Shown: positions 24,183 to 33,782 of the stretch, one piece after another
How positions within the stretch are numbered: the first letter of the stretch is position 1
How the letters are laid out: every line of letters starts with the position of its first letter
Assembly: GCF_023336755.1 (NCBI RefSeq)
Contig: NZ_JALZWP010000003.1
Location: 124,001-188,000, forward strand
DNA length: 64,000 bases
DNA from: Roseinatronobacter domitianus
GTDB lineage: Bacteria > Pseudomonadota > Alphaproteobacteria > Rhodobacterales > Rhodobacteraceae
Direction: 5' to 3'
Notes under the pieces: model-generated
The model's input: only the letters and a program-made list of their open reading frames with translations
The model's database searches: none
Told to the model about the DNA's origin: nothing
Translations under genes and position numbers: made by a program

Positions 24183-24701
24183 TTACACTTTTGATAAGTG
24201 TAGCCACATCCCTTTTGAATCAACCTTCCAAGATTGTCCAGCAAAACGAAGTTGCATCGCCAATGCGGCAAAAAATTGACGATCATTAGGGCTGCGATAG
24301 TGCAACTTTACGTGTGGGCTGGGTAGGGTTTCTTCGGAGCACTGCAGCAGAGCATTGAAAAAGTAAGCTTGCACTTCAGCGTAGTCGCCTTCCGTGAGTT
24401 CCTCAAAATCATAGTAGGGGGAAAGCACTAGATGTCGCACACGCAGGACTTTTCCTGCGTAGCCCTTGAGTAAGGTGGAGTTCAAAAAACATGCTGCATG
24501 GTGCTTTTTCGTTTCATCTTGTAGTGAGAAAACCCCTGTATCAGCATCAATCTCACCATCGTCACACTCTTCACGAAGCGTCGAAACCGAGGCTCCAGCA
24601 TACGACTCATAGTCTTCACCAAAACCATCACACTCGGCGGCCCACTGATCTTCCAAGCTTTTCCAAGTGCCATCAGACTTGTTTAAACGAATCAATTTCA
24701 T
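24183..24701 (-). CDS. Hypothetical protein, 172 residues, possibly GNAT-like
   Basis: I do not recognise this protein. It is acidic in its first 70 residues, with a stretch GVFSLQD followed by KHHAACFLN, and then KVLRVRHLVLSPYYDFEEL and a helical block. This beta-strand/helix alternation resembles N-acetyltransferases without a visible acetyl-CoA P-loop. G+C content and codon use (many AAA, TTT and CAA codons) differ from the flanking waaA and ettA genes, suggesting recent transfer. It starts six bases before the ettA stop and forms a two-gene unit with the 48-residue frame. Confidence 0.6.
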   Translation of the reverse strand: MKLIRLNKSDGTWKSLEDQWAAECDGFGEDYESYAGASVSTLREECDDGEIDADTGVFSLQDETKKHHAACFLNSTLLKGYAGKVLRVRHLVLSPYYDFEELTEGDYAEVQAYFFNALLQCSEETLPSPHVKLHYRSPNDRQFFAALAMQLRFAGQSWKVDSKGMWLHLSKV

Positions 24702-24707
24702 TTGTTT

Positions 24708-26363
24708 CTACCTCGTAAACTTCTTGTACTTCACCCGCTTCGGCTCCAGCGCGTCCGGGCCAAGCCTGCGCTTCTTGTCTTCCTCATAGGCCGCGAAGTT
24801 GCCTTCGAACCATTCGACATGCGCCTCGCCTTCAAAGGCCAGAATATGCGTGCAGAGCCGGTCAAGGAAGAAGCGGTCGTGCGAAATGATGACCGCGCAG
24901 CCCGCGAAATCTTCCAGCGCCGCTTCCAGCGCTTGCAGGGTTTCCACGTCCAGATCGTTGGTCGGCTCGTCGAGCAGAAGCACATTCCCGCCCGCGCGCA
25001 GCAGTTTCGCCATATGCACGCGGTTGCGTTCACCGCCCGACAGCAGGCCCACCTTCTTTTGCTGGTCGCCGCCCTTGAAATTGAAGGCAGAGCAATAGGC
25101 GCGGCTGTTCACTTCGGCGTCGCCCAGTTGGATAATGTCCAACCCGTCAGAGATTTCTTCCCACACGGTCTTGTTGTCATCCAGCGCGTCGCGCGACTGG
25201 TCGACGTAAGATAGCTGCACCGTATCGCCGAATTCGACTGTGCCTGCATCGGGCTGTTCTTGGCCCGTCAACATGCGGAACAGGGTCGATTTACCTGCGC
25301 CGTTCGGGCCGATCACGCCGACGATGCCGCCGGGCGGCAGTTGGAACGACAGGTTTTCGATCAACAGCTTATCCTCGAACCCTTTGCGCAGGTCGGTCAC
25401 GTCAATGACCTTGCCGCCCAAGCGCGGGCCGTTGGGGATGATGATCTGCGCGCGGCCAACCTTTTCGCGCTCGGACTGGTTGGCCTTTTCCTCATAGGCG
25501 GAAATGCGGGCCTTGGATTTGGTCTGGCGCGCTTTTGCCCCGGCCCTGATCCACTCCAATTCGCGCTCCAGCGATTTCTGGCGCGATTTGTCCTCTCGTG
25601 CTTCCTGCGCCAGCCGTTTGGCCTTTTGTTCCAGCCAAGCCGAGTAGTTGCCTTCGTAGGGAATGCCGCGTCCGCGATCCAATTCCAGAATCCAGCCGGT
25701 GATGTCATCCAGGAAGTAGCGGTCATGGGTGACGATCAGGATCGTGCCTTTGTAGTCGATCAGGTGCTGTTGCAGCCACGCGACCGTTTCCGCGTCCAGA
25801 TGGTTTGTCGGTTCGTCCAACAGCAGCATGTCGGGCGCTTCCAGCAGCAGCTTGCACAGCGCCACGCGGCGGCGCTCGCCCCCTGAGAGGGTTTCGACAT
25901 CGGCGTTGTCGGGCGGGCAGCGCAGCGCTTCCAACGCCACATCCACCTGGCTGTCCAGATCCCACAGGTTTTCCGCGTCGATCTGGTCTTGCAGCGCGGC
26001 CATCTCATCGGCGGTCTCATCGGAGTAGTTCATGGCCAGTTCGTTATAGCGGTCCAGCTTGGCCTGTTTCTCGGCCACGCCCAGCATGACATTGCCGCGC
26101 ACGTCCAGCTCCGGGTCCAGATGTGGTTCCTGCGGCAGGTAGCCAACCTTCGCGCCTTTGGCGGCCCAGGCCTCTCCGGTGAAATCCTTGTCGGCACCGG
26201 ACATGATGCGCAGCAGGGTCGATTTACCCGCGCCGTTCACACCCACAACGCCGATCTTCACACCGGGCAGGAATGACAGACGGATGTTTTCAAAACACTT
26301 CTTACCACCCGGATAGGTCTTGGACACGCCATCCATGTGGTAGACATATTGATACGACGCCAT
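24708..26363 (-). CDS. ettA: ABC-F translational regulator EttA
   Basis: A 551-residue soluble protein with two ABC ATPase domains and no membrane part. Walker A motifs are GVNGAGKST and GPNGAGKST, and signatures LSGGERRRV and LSGGERNRV are both intact. The interdomain linker and the opening [21 protein letters not shown] are specific to EttA, which binds the ribosomal E site and gates the first elongation step according to the ADP/ATP ratio. The C-terminal RVKYKKFTR tail is also family-typical. The start was placed at MASYQYVY; upstream codons lack family similarity. Length matches E. coli EttA (555). Confidence 0.93.
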   Translation of the reverse strand: MASYQYVYHMDGVSKTYPGGKKCFENIRLSFLPGVKIGVVGVNGAGKSTLLRIMSGADKDFTGEAWAAKGAKVGYLPQEPHLDPELDVRGNVMLGVAEKQAKLDRYNELAMNYSDETADEMAALQDQIDAENLWDLDSQVDVALEALRCPPDNADVETLSGGERRRVALCKLLLEAPDMLLLDEPTNHLDAETVAWLQQHLIDYKGTILIVTHDRYFLDDITGWILELDRGRGIPYEGNYSAWLEQKAKRLAQEAREDKSRQKSLERELEWIRAGAKARQTKSKARISAYEEKANQSEREKVGRAQIIIPNGPRLGGKVIDVTDLRKGFEDKLLIENLSFQLPPGGIVGVIGPNGAGKSTLFRMLTGQEQPDAGTVEFGDTVQLSYVDQSRDALDDNKTVWEEISDGLDIIQLGDAEVNSRAYCSAFNFKGGDQQKKVGLLSGGERNRVHMAKLLRAGGNVLLLDEPTNDLDVETLQALEAALEDFAGCAVIISHDRFFLDRLCTHILAFEGEAHVEWFEGNFAAYEEDKKRRLGPDALEPKRVKYKKFTR

Positions 26364-26483
26364 GGCATTTGCTCCTGATCTGTTTGGCCAGACACCTACA
26401 GGCGCACAGGGTCTGTCGCAAGCCATTCACACAAGGGTGATGTTACGATCCAGGCTGAGGTTGCGTAGGGTGGAGTGATCGCC

Positions 26484-26921
26484 ATGGAGGATAGAATGAT
26501 CTCTCGACGCGCAATTCTGGCTGCCACGCTCTTGGGCCTTCCCGCTTCGTCGCTATTCGCGCAAGCGGCCCCGATGCTTGATGGCTATGACCCGGTTGCC
26601 TATTTCATCGACGGCGCGCCGCGCTTGGGTAACACCGCCCACAGTTTGGATTGGAACGGCAGGCGCTGGCATTTTGCATCGTCCGCCAATCGTGATGCCT
26701 TTGCCGCTGACCCCACGCGCTATGCCCCACAATATGACGGCAATTGCGCTTGGGCCGTCGCAGAGGGATATCTGGCCCCGGTCGACCCGCATGCATGGGC
26801 CATTGTTGACGGAAAGCTCTATCTCAACGCAAATCGCCGCATCCAGCGACGCTGGGAGCGCGATATTCCCGGTTTCATTGCGCGTGCCGAAACCACCTGG
26901 CCGGGCTTGCGCAACAACTAG
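26484..26921 (+). CDS. Exported YHS-domain protein
   Basis: About 145 residues (alternative ATG at 26496). A signal peptide with RR (ISRRAILAATLLGLPASSLFAQA) may be Tat-type. The mature part is a YHS domain: GYDPVAYFIDG, then WHFASSANRDAFAADPTRYAPQYDG and a cysteine in GNCAWAVAEG. YHS proteins of this sort occur near copper, iron and other metal-handling genes, but no metal gene is adjacent here. The function is unknown. Confidence 0.75.
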   Translation: MEDRMISRRAILAATLLGLPASSLFAQAAPMLDGYDPVAYFIDGAPRLGNTAHSLDWNGRRWHFASSANRDAFAADPTRYAPQYDGNCAWAVAEGYLAPVDPHAWAIVDGKLYLNANRRIQRRWERDIPGFIARAETTWPGLRNN

Positions 26922-27028
26922 GCATCAGAGGGCGACGCTGCGTCAACGCAGGCGATCGGGTGCGTGCACCCTTGCCAATGCGCTTTTTTTAGGCAGAAAT
27001 GACGGGCACGTTATGCCAGCAAGGTCAC

Positions 27029-27802
27029 ATGTCCGACACGCCCGTTATTGAGATTCGCGACCTGCATAAGGCCTATGGGCCGTTGGAAGTGTTGAAAGGC
27101 GTTAACTTGAGCGCGCAAAAGGGGGACGTGATCTCTTTGATCGGGTCATCCGGTTCCGGGAAATCCACGCTGTTGCGCTGCTGCAACTTGCTGGAAGACA
27201 GCCAGCAGGGCGAGATTCTGTTCGAAGGGGAACCCGTGCGTTGGCGTGGCACAGGGGGCAACCGCCAACCTGCCGACCGTGGACAGGTCACGCGCATTCG
27301 CACCAACCTGTCGATGGTCTTCCAAAGCTTCAACCTGTGGTCGCATCTAAGCGTGTTGCAGAACGTGATGGAAGCGCCGGTCCATGTTCTGAAACAGGAC
27401 CGTTCAGAAGTCGAGCCCCGCGCCCGCGCTATCCTCGAGAAGGTCGGGATTGGCGACAAGGCCGATGTTTTCCCCGCGCAAATGTCGGGCGGCCAACAAC
27501 AGCGTGCCGCGATTGCGCGCGCGTTGTGCATGGAGCCGCGCGCGCTGCTGTTTGACGAACCAACCTCGGCGCTGGACCCTGAACTGGAACAGGAAGTGGT
27601 GCGCGTTATCAAGGCGCTGGCGCAAGAAGGGCGCACCATGCTGATCGTCACCCATGACATGCGACTGGCCGCCGATGTGTCCAGCCATGTGATTTTCCTG
27701 CATGATGGCCGGATAGAGGAAGAGGGGCCACCAGACACCCTGTTCGGCAATCCGCAATCCGCGCGGCTGAAACAGTTTCTCAGCCATAGCCAGCCGCATT
27801 AA
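27029..27802 (+). CDS. Polar amino-acid ABC transporter ATPase
   Basis: A 257-residue ATPase of the HisP/GlnQ type. Walker A GSSGSGKST, Q-loop MVFQSFNLW, signature MSGGQQQRAAIARAL, Walker B LLFDEPTSALD and switch His (VTHDM) are all intact. The insertion in RWRGTGGNRQPADRGQ before the Q-loop is characteristic of octopine/histidine/lysine-type systems. I use the ATG that gives MSDTPVIEIRDL; an upstream ATG lacks support. It is the first gene of an operon that continues with the binding protein, two permeases, two ligases, an amidotransferase and an oxidase. Confidence 0.9.
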   Translation: MSDTPVIEIRDLHKAYGPLEVLKGVNLSAQKGDVISLIGSSGSGKSTLLRCCNLLEDSQQGEILFEGEPVRWRGTGGNRQPADRGQVTRIRTNLSMVFQSFNLWSHLSVLQNVMEAPVHVLKQDRSEVEPRARAILEKVGIGDKADVFPAQMSGGQQQRAAIARALCMEPRALLFDEPTSALDPELEQEVVRVIKALAQEGRTMLIVTHDMRLAADVSSHVIFLHDGRIEEEGPPDTLFGNPQSARLKQFLSHSQPH

Positions 27803-27826
27803 CCATAACCAACCGGGAGTAATGAC

Positions 27827-28564
27827 ATGAAAAAACTGATCCTTGGCCTGGCACTGACCGCCTTCGGAACTGGCACGGCACTGGCCCAAGACGTGGTGCG
27901 CATGGGGTCCGAAGGGGCCTACCCTCCGTATAACTTCATCAACGACGCCACAGGCGAGTTGGACGGGTTCGAGCGTGAATTGGGCGACGCGATCTGCGAA
28001 CGCGCGGGCCTGACCTGCGAGTGGGTCATCAATGATTGGGACACGATCATCCCCAATCTGGTCTCTGGCAACTATGACACCATCATGGCCGGTATGAGCA
28101 TTACCGACGCGCGCCGTGAGGTCATTGCGTTCAGCCAGAACTATCTGCAACCTGAACCCTCGGCCTTTATCGCGCTTGCCGGGACGGATGCGGATGTGAC
28201 TATGTCCGGGGTTGTCGCGGCGCAGTCGAACACCATACAGGCAGGCCATATCGCCGAATCAGACGCTGACCTTCTGGAATTCCCCACCCCGGATGAAACC
28301 ATCGCCGCCCTGCGCAATGGAGAGGTTGACGCGGTTCTGGCGGACAAGGCCTTTCTGGAGCCCTATGTCGGCGACTCGGGCGGTGAACTGGTCTTCCTTG
28401 GCGACGACGTGCTGCTGGGTGACGGCATCGGTGTTGGCACCCGTCAGAGCGATAATGACCTTCGCGCCACCTTTGATGGTGTAATCTCTGAGATGAAGGC
28501 CGACGGGTCGCTGAATACCATGATTACCAAGTGGTTCGGCGAAGACCAGCCGCTGTTCGAGTAA
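27827..28564 (+). CDS. Periplasmic solute-binding protein, family 3
   Basis: A 245-residue binding protein with a signal peptide (residues 1-21, ALAQ cleavage) and the bilobed SBP_bac_3 fold (GSEGAYPPYNFIN, then GFERELGDAICERAGL and the hinge-proximal ITDARREVIAFSQNY). This family binds basic and polar amino acids or opines. It is about 25 bases after the ATPase and is followed by a strong hairpin that would raise its expression above that of the permeases, a common arrangement for binding proteins. The ligase neighbours suggest amine-bearing substrates such as polyamines or amino acids. Confidence 0.88.
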   Translation: MKKLILGLALTAFGTGTALAQDVVRMGSEGAYPPYNFINDATGELDGFERELGDAICERAGLTCEWVINDWDTIIPNLVSGNYDTIMAGMSITDARREVIAFSQNYLQPEPSAFIALAGTDADVTMSGVVAAQSNTIQAGHIAESDADLLEFPTPDETIAALRNGEVDAVLADKAFLEPYVGDSGGELVFLGDDVLLGDGIGVGTRQSDNDLRATFDGVISEMKADGSLNTMITKWFGEDQPLFE

Positions 28565-28572
28565 GGCACGCG

Positions 28573-28597
28573 TGCGGGGCCGCCCTTTGGCCCCGCA
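28573..28597 (+). terminator. Intercistronic stem-loop between binding protein and permease
   Basis: Perfect 9-base inverted repeat TGCGGGGCC (28573-28581) / GGCCCCGCA (28589-28597) with no T run, so more likely an mRNA-stabilising or partial-termination element than a full terminator. Confidence 0.65.
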
Positions 28598-28612
28598 CCA
28601 CCGCCCGCGCGC

Positions 28613-29494
28613 ATGTTCGGCTTTTGCTCTGACCCCTCCATCCTCGACGGCTTCAACTGGTTCGCCTGCTACCTGACATCGGCGACCCATCTGGATTTTT
28701 ACGGGGCGTTCCTGTTGGTGATGGTGCTGTTGGCCGTCACCGCGCCGGCTGCGCTTGGCATGGGCATGCTGGGCGCACTGGCGCTGCGTTCGCGGTTCTG
28801 GCCGTTTCAGGGATTTGGCAAAATTTATGTCAATATCGTGCGCGGTGTGCCCGATATCGTGTTTTTCCTGTTCGTGCCTATTGCGCTGGGGCAAGGCATT
28901 GAATGGCTTTTGCATCAAGCACGTTGTCCCGACTGGACAGAGCCCATCCGTCAGGGCACCGATTTCCTTGTCTGCCCAGAGGCGAAACTGCCGCCCAACG
29001 GGTCGCCGCAATGGATGTATACCACCTATTCCTTCGGCATGGCAGTTCTGGCCTTCGCGCTGGTCTTTGGGGCTTTCGTCGCCAACACACTGCACGGCGC
29101 AATGCAGGCTGTGCCGCACGCGCAGGTCGAAACCGCAGAGGCCTATGGGATGACGCGCGCCCAAGCCTTTCGGCGGGTGGTGCTGCCACAAATGTGGGTC
29201 TATGCGCTGCCGGGCCTGTCGAATATCTGGCAAATCCTGATAAAAGCCACGCCGTTGCTGTTCCTGCTGGGCCTGCAAGATATTGTTTATTGGGCGCGGG
29301 AACTGGGCGGACAGAAAACCTCTATCTTCAGCTATCCGCACCCGGATTGGCGCATGTGGTATTTCTTGGCTCTACTGGTGTTTTACCTGTTCCTGACATG
29401 GGCATCGGAGCGTGTTTTCGCGTGGCTGGGCCGACGCCTGTCGCATGGTCAGGCCACCGCGGCGGGTGAACGCCAGCGAAGGGCTGCGGCATGA
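28613..29494 (+). CDS. Amino-acid ABC transporter permease, HisQ/HisM type
   Basis: A 293-residue inner-membrane protein with at least five hydrophobic segments and the permease EAA loop (ETAEAYGMTRAQAFRRVVLPQM). It has a roughly 60-residue periplasmic insertion after the second helix (about residues 95-140, rich in Pro and charged residues), unlike classic HisQ. No Shine-Dalgarno is evident just past the preceding hairpin. Its ATGA overlap with the next permease shows translational coupling. Confidence 0.85.
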   Translation: MFGFCSDPSILDGFNWFACYLTSATHLDFYGAFLLVMVLLAVTAPAALGMGMLGALALRSRFWPFQGFGKIYVNIVRGVPDIVFFLFVPIALGQGIEWLLHQARCPDWTEPIRQGTDFLVCPEAKLPPNGSPQWMYTTYSFGMAVLAFALVFGAFVANTLHGAMQAVPHAQVETAEAYGMTRAQAFRRVVLPQMWVYALPGLSNIWQILIKATPLLFLLGLQDIVYWARELGGQKTSIFSYPHPDWRMWYFLALLVFYLFLTWASERVFAWLGRRLSHGQATAAGERQRRAAA

Positions 29495-30342
29495 GAACCT
29501 GTTGGGAAAGCTTCGAGGCTTATGCCTTTCGTGCCTTGGGCCGCGAGTTTGGTGAGCGGCTTTTGCCGCGCGGGCTGGATATTACTTTTTGCGATCAGGT
29601 CTTCCTGATCGGGTCTGGCCTGATCTGGAATGTCTATTTCGCCGCAGTCGCGATTGCCATCGGCTTTGGCCTTGCCGTCGCGGTGGCCATGGCGCGTTTC
29701 AGCGAAAACCCATGGCTGTCGCGCGCCGCTGCAATGTTCATTTTCGTCTTTCGCGGCTCGCCCCTTTTTATACAGTTTTTCTTCTTCTACTCCGCCTTTG
29801 TCCTGTTGCCCCGCAGCGGCATTGATATTCCCTTGGGCTTTATCACGCTGACGGTCGACACCTCGGCGTCGACGACAGCACAAGTGGGCGGCGTTCTGGT
29901 GCTGGTGCTGAACACCACGGCCTATTCGGCAGAGCTGTTTTACGGTGCGCTACAATCCATCCCGAAGGGCGATCTTGAAGCGGCGGATGCTTACGGGATG
30001 CGCGGCTGGACCAAGTTTCGCCGCGTGATTTTTCCGAACATGCTGCGCCTTTCATGGCCAAGCTACACGAACGAGGCGATCTTTCTGACGCATTCGACGA
30101 CCCTGGTGTTCCTGTCTGCCTTTCCCGCACGACAACAGGTGGGCGAGGCGTTTTATTACGCGCGCTATTTCGTGGATCAGACCTTCAATCCGTTCGTCGC
30201 CTATCCGCTTGTGGCCGCCTATTTCGTGGCCCTGACGCTGTTGATCGTAGGGGGGTACGGTTTGGTCGGGCGGCATTTGAACCGGCATTTGCCGCAACGC
30301 AGCCGCGCGCGGTTCCGGTTCCGCCCTCAATATATACGCTAA
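29491..30342 (+). CDS. Amino-acid ABC transporter permease, second subunit
   Basis: A 283-residue polytopic permease that overlaps the first by four bases. The EAA loop reads DLEAADAYGMRGWTKFRRVIFPNM. Five membrane segments can be counted, with the ABC-permease fold of the HisM type. It is followed after three bases by the first glutamine-synthetase-like gene, so the transporter and catabolic genes form one transcript. Confidence 0.85.
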   Translation: MRTCWESFEAYAFRALGREFGERLLPRGLDITFCDQVFLIGSGLIWNVYFAAVAIAIGFGLAVAVAMARFSENPWLSRAAAMFIFVFRGSPLFIQFFFFYSAFVLLPRSGIDIPLGFITLTVDTSASTTAQVGGVLVLVLNTTAYSAELFYGALQSIPKGDLEAADAYGMRGWTKFRRVIFPNMLRLSWPSYTNEAIFLTHSTTLVFLSAFPARQQVGEAFYYARYFVDQTFNPFVAYPLVAAYFVALTLLIVGGYGLVGRHLNRHLPQRSRARFRFRPQYIR

Positions 30343-30345
30343 GCT

Positions 30346-31668
30346 ATGGTAGACCCAGATACCCTGCGTCAGATCCGCGTGGTCATTCCGGACCTGAACG
30401 GGGTTGCGCGCGCCAAGCGCATGCCGGCCAGTGCGTTGCCCAAGCTGATGGCGGGGCAGACAAAGATGCCGCTTTCGGCCCTGAACCTGGATATTCTGGG
30501 AAATGACATTGAAGGCAGTCCGCTGCTGTTCGACACCGGCGATGCCGATGGCTTTCTGCGCCCGACCCCGCGCGGTTTGCTGCCTATGCCATGGATCGGG
30601 CCGGAAGCGGCAATGCTGCCAATGGCCATGCATCTGGAGGACGGCACACCCTTTGCGGGCGACGGCAGAAATGCGCTGGCCGCAGTGGTCGACCGGCTTG
30701 CCGCGCGCGGCCTGACCGCAGTGACCGCAACCGAGCTGGAATTCTACCTGATCGACGACAGCGGCGACCAGTTCGCGCCCCCTGCAAACCCGGCAACGGG
30801 GCGGCGCAACTGGGGGGCCGCAACGCTTTCCATGCAGGTCATGGACATGTTCAACCCGTTCTTCGACGCGCTTTACGCAGGCTGCGAGGCACTTGGCATA
30901 GACGCCGACACCGCCACATCCGAAGCCGGACCGGGCCAGTTCGAGGTCAACCTTGCGCATGGCCCGGACCCAATGCGCATGGCCGATGATACCTGGTTGT
31001 TCAAACTGCTGGTGCGACGGCTTGCGAGGATGCACGGCTTTGCCGCCAGCTTCATGGCCAAGCCCTATCCCGACAGTTCTGGCAGCGGGCTGCATGTCCA
31101 CGCCTCGCTGCTGGATCGCGACGGGCGCAATATTTTCGACGACGGCACGCGCAACGGGTCGGAAGCGTTGCGCAAGGCGACCGGCGGCGTGTTGGCCAGC
31201 ATGGTCGATGCCACGCTGATTTTCGCGCCACATGCGGGCAGCTATGACCGGCTGGTTCCAAACGCTCATGCACCAACCGGCGTCGGCTGGGCTTATGAAA
31301 ACCGCACCGCGTCGGTCCGGGTTCCGAATGGCCCGCCTGCCGCGCGGCGGCTGGAGCACCGTGTGCCCGGCGGTGACACCAACCCTTATCTTGTGCTGGC
31401 CGTTATCCTTGGCGGGATGGAGCTGGGTCTGGCGGACGGCATGATCCCGCCTGCCCCGCTGACCGGCAATGCCTATGAACAGGATTTGCCGCAAATCCCG
31501 ACGACATGGGACGCCGCAATCGCGCGCTTTGCGACATCCGACCTGATGGAACGGCTGCTCCCGGCACGCCTGATCGACAATTTTACACGCACGAAGCGAC
31601 AGGAAATCAAGACCCTTGCACAGCTTGAACACCAAGCTTTGTTGGCGCTCTACCTTGACAGTGTCTAG
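30346..31668 (+). CDS. Glutamine synthetase-like ligase (gamma-glutamylamine synthetase type), copy 1
   Basis: A 440-residue GS-fold protein related to gamma-glutamylpolyamine ligases (PuuA) and GlnA-like proteins. ATP/glutamate-site motifs are visible: TATELEFYLID, SEAGPGQFEVNLAHG, GSGLHVHASLLD and the C-terminal NRTASVRVP. The Tyr adenylylation loop of true GlnA is absent. In the Puu-type pathway such enzymes ligate glutamate to an amine in order to tag it for oxidation. It lies directly behind the permease genes. The two copies in this operon share less than full identity and may act on different amines or form mixed oligomers. Confidence 0.78.
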   Translation: MVDPDTLRQIRVVIPDLNGVARAKRMPASALPKLMAGQTKMPLSALNLDILGNDIEGSPLLFDTGDADGFLRPTPRGLLPMPWIGPEAAMLPMAMHLEDGTPFAGDGRNALAAVVDRLAARGLTAVTATELEFYLIDDSGDQFAPPANPATGRRNWGAATLSMQVMDMFNPFFDALYAGCEALGIDADTATSEAGPGQFEVNLAHGPDPMRMADDTWLFKLLVRRLARMHGFAASFMAKPYPDSSGSGLHVHASLLDRDGRNIFDDGTRNGSEALRKATGGVLASMVDATLIFAPHAGSYDRLVPNAHAPTGVGWAYENRTASVRVPNGPPAARRLEHRVPGGDTNPYLVLAVILGGMELGLADGMIPPAPLTGNAYEQDLPQIPTTWDAAIARFATSDLMERLLPARLIDNFTRTKRQEIKTLAQLEHQALLALYLDSV

Positions 31669-31682
31669 GCCCGTCAGCGGGC
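31669..31682 (+). other. Short hairpin in the GS-1 / amidotransferase gap
   Basis: GCCCG (31669-31673) / CGGGC (31678-31682). A 5-base stem without T run, probably not a terminator; the gap to the next gene is 75 bases. Confidence 0.35.
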
Positions 31683-31743
31683 TTGCACCCAACGCAGACG
31701 CGCGATAGCGTCGGGCTTTCCTGACCCCGAAAGACTCAACACG

Positions 31744-32430
31744 ATGAAAATCGGTATCCTCGAATGCGGGCGTTTGCCCGATGACATGAGCGCGAAAACC
31801 GGCCAATATCCCCCCATGTTCATGCGGCTTCTGGACGGGCATGGTTTTTCGTTCAAGACATGGCATGTCGAAGCGATGACGTTTCCAGCAAGCGTGACCG
31901 AGGCAGATGGCTGGCTTATCACCGGCTCGCGCCATGGTGTCTACGAGGATCACGCGTTCATCCCCGTTCTGGAACAGTTCATCCGCGATGCCTTTGCCGC
32001 GCATGTGCCAGTGGTCGGCATCTGTTTCGGCCACCAGATCATGGCGCAGGCGCTTGGCGGTCGCGTCGAAAAATACGCCGAAGGTTGGGTCGTCGGCGCG
32101 CAGGACTATGACTTCGACAGTGGGCCTGTGCGGTTGAACGCATGGCATCAGGATCAGGTTATCACGCCGCCCAAGGGCGCGCAGACCGTGGCCCGCAACG
32201 CGGCCTGCGCCCATGCGGCGCTGCACTATCCGGGGCACGGGTTCTCGGTTCAGGCCCACCCAGAGTTCGAAGACCGCGTCATTCAGGGCTTGATCGACCA
32301 TCGCGGCCCCGGTGTGGTGCCTGACGCCCAGTTGCACGACGCACAAGCCGGATTAGGCCACGCCAATAGCGCTCGCGTGGCGGACCGTATTGCGGTATTC
32401 TACAAGCAACACGCCGGTTTGCGGATATGA
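31744..32430 (+). CDS. Class I glutamine amidotransferase-like protein
   Basis: A 228-residue type 1 amidotransferase-fold protein. The nucleophile Cys lies in VVGICFGHQIMAQAL and the His-x-Glu pair in VQAHPEFED, so the catalytic triad is complete. No synthetase domain is fused. In polyamine operons the analogous step is hydrolysis of gamma-glutamyl-GABA (PuuD), although PuuD is a different (C26) subgroup; a gamma-glutamyl hydrolase role is inferred from context. Its stop overlaps the ATG of the second ligase by four bases. Confidence 0.8.
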   Translation: MKIGILECGRLPDDMSAKTGQYPPMFMRLLDGHGFSFKTWHVEAMTFPASVTEADGWLITGSRHGVYEDHAFIPVLEQFIRDAFAAHVPVVGICFGHQIMAQALGGRVEKYAEGWVVGAQDYDFDSGPVRLNAWHQDQVITPPKGAQTVARNAACAHAALHYPGHGFSVQAHPEFEDRVIQGLIDHRGPGVVPDAQLHDAQAGLGHANSARVADRIAVFYKQHAGLRI

Positions 32431-33782
32431 GCTCCTGGCGCGACCATATCCCACAAGCAGCCCGCGACTATCTGGAAGGCCGCAGGCTGGACGAGGTGGA
32501 ATGCATCATCGCCGATATGGCCGGAGTGGCGCGCGGCAAGGCCATGCCCGCTTTCAAATTCGATGACAGCACGAAATACTATCTTCCGACCTCGATTTTT
32601 CTGCAAACCATCACCGGTGGCTGGGCCGATTTCCGGGACGGGGCCGATCTGGAACCGGATATGATCATGCGGCCCGATTTCACGACCGCGACGGCCGCCC
32701 CCTGGACGGCTGACTGGACCTTGCAGATCATTCACGATGCAGAGGACGCAGACGGCGCGCCCATCCCAACCGCGCCGCGCAACGTGTTGAAGCGGGTGTT
32801 GGACCTGTATCGCGCCAAGGGCTGGCAGCCAGTCGTCGCCCCAGAGATGGAGTTCTTCTTCGTCGCCCGCAACCTTGACCCGAACATGCCGATCATTCCG
32901 CCCATGGGGCGCACCGGGCGGCGCGCGGCGGCACGGCAGGCCTATTCCATGTCGGCGGTCGACGAATACGGCAAGGTCATAGATGATATCTACGATTTTG
33001 CCGAAGCTATGGGGTTAGAGATAGACGGCATCCTGCAAGAAGGCGGCGCGGGGCAGGTCGAGATCAACCTTGCACATGGCGACCCTCTGGTGCTGGCCGA
33101 TCAGGTCTTCTACTTCAAGCGGATGATCCGCGAGGCCGCATTGCGCCATGACATGTTCGCGACCTTCATGGCCAAACCCATCGAGGGTGAACCGGGTTCG
33201 GCCATGCACATACACCATTCCGTGTTGGATGTGGCCAGCGGTGCGAACCTGTTTTCCACGCCATCAGGTGAAAGCACCGATGCGTTTTTGCACTTTATCG
33301 GCGGATTGCAGCGCCATCTGCCGCGCGCCGTTGCTTTAATCGCGCCCTATGTAAACAGCTACCGCCGTTACGTTCCCGACTTCTCTGCCCCTATCAACCT
33401 GGAATGGGGCCATGACAATCGCACCACAGGGCTGCGGGTGCCGATTTCGACGCCCGCAGCGCGGCGCGTGGAAAACCGGCTGGCGGGGATGGATTGCAAT
33501 CCTTACCTTGGAATCGCGGCCTCGCTTGCATGTGGTTATTTGGGCCTGATAGAGCAGACCGGCCCGCGCGAAGAATGCCGCACCAACGCCTATATGGACG
33601 AAGACGAATTGCCCCGCACGCTGGGCGATGCCGTCACCTTGTTTGAAGAAGCAACGGCCCTGCACGACATTCTGGGCGCCGAATTCTGCAAGACCTATGC
33701 CGCTGTGAAACGGGACGAATATATCGAATTTCTTCAGGTCATCAGCCCGTGGGAACGCGAACACCTGCTGCTGAACGTATGA
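32427..33782 (+). CDS. Glutamine synthetase-like ligase (gamma-glutamylamine synthetase type), copy 2
   Basis: A 451-residue GS-fold protein with the motifs VVAPEMEFFFVA, LQEGGAGQVEINLAHGD, SAMHIHHSVLD and the C-terminal NRTTGLRVP. It is closer to PuuA-type gamma-glutamylputrescine synthetases than copy 1, which carries a shorter N-terminal domain. The gene is translationally coupled on both sides (overlaps of four bases with the amidotransferase and with the oxidase). Confidence 0.8.
   Translation: MSSWRDHIPQAARDYLEGRRLDEVECIIADMAGVARGKAMPAFKFDDSTKYYLPTSIFLQTITGGWADFRDGADLEPDMIMRPDFTTATAAPWTADWTLQIIHDAEDADGAPIPTAPRNVLKRVLDLYRAKGWQPVVAPEMEFFFVARNLDPNMPIIPPMGRTGRRAAARQAYSMSAVDEYGKVIDDIYDFAEAMGLEIDGILQEGGAGQVEINLAHGDPLVLADQVFYFKRMIREAALRHDMFATFMAKPIEGEPGSAMHIHHSVLDVASGANLFSTPSGESTDAFLHFIGGLQRHLPRAVALIAPYVNSYRRYVPDFSAPINLEWGHDNRTTGLRVPISTPAARRVENRLAGMDCNPYLGIAASLACGYLGLIEQTGPREECRTNAYMDEDELPRTLGDAVTLFEEATALHDILGAEFCKTYAAVKRDEYIEFLQVISPWEREHLLLNV

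Noticed and set aside
30052-32346. A 764-residue open frame on the minus strand
   Set aside because: It is antisense to the permease, ligase and amidotransferase genes, which have clear family motifs. The protein is rich in Arg, His, Gln and Gly with no domain, typical of a high-GC shadow frame.
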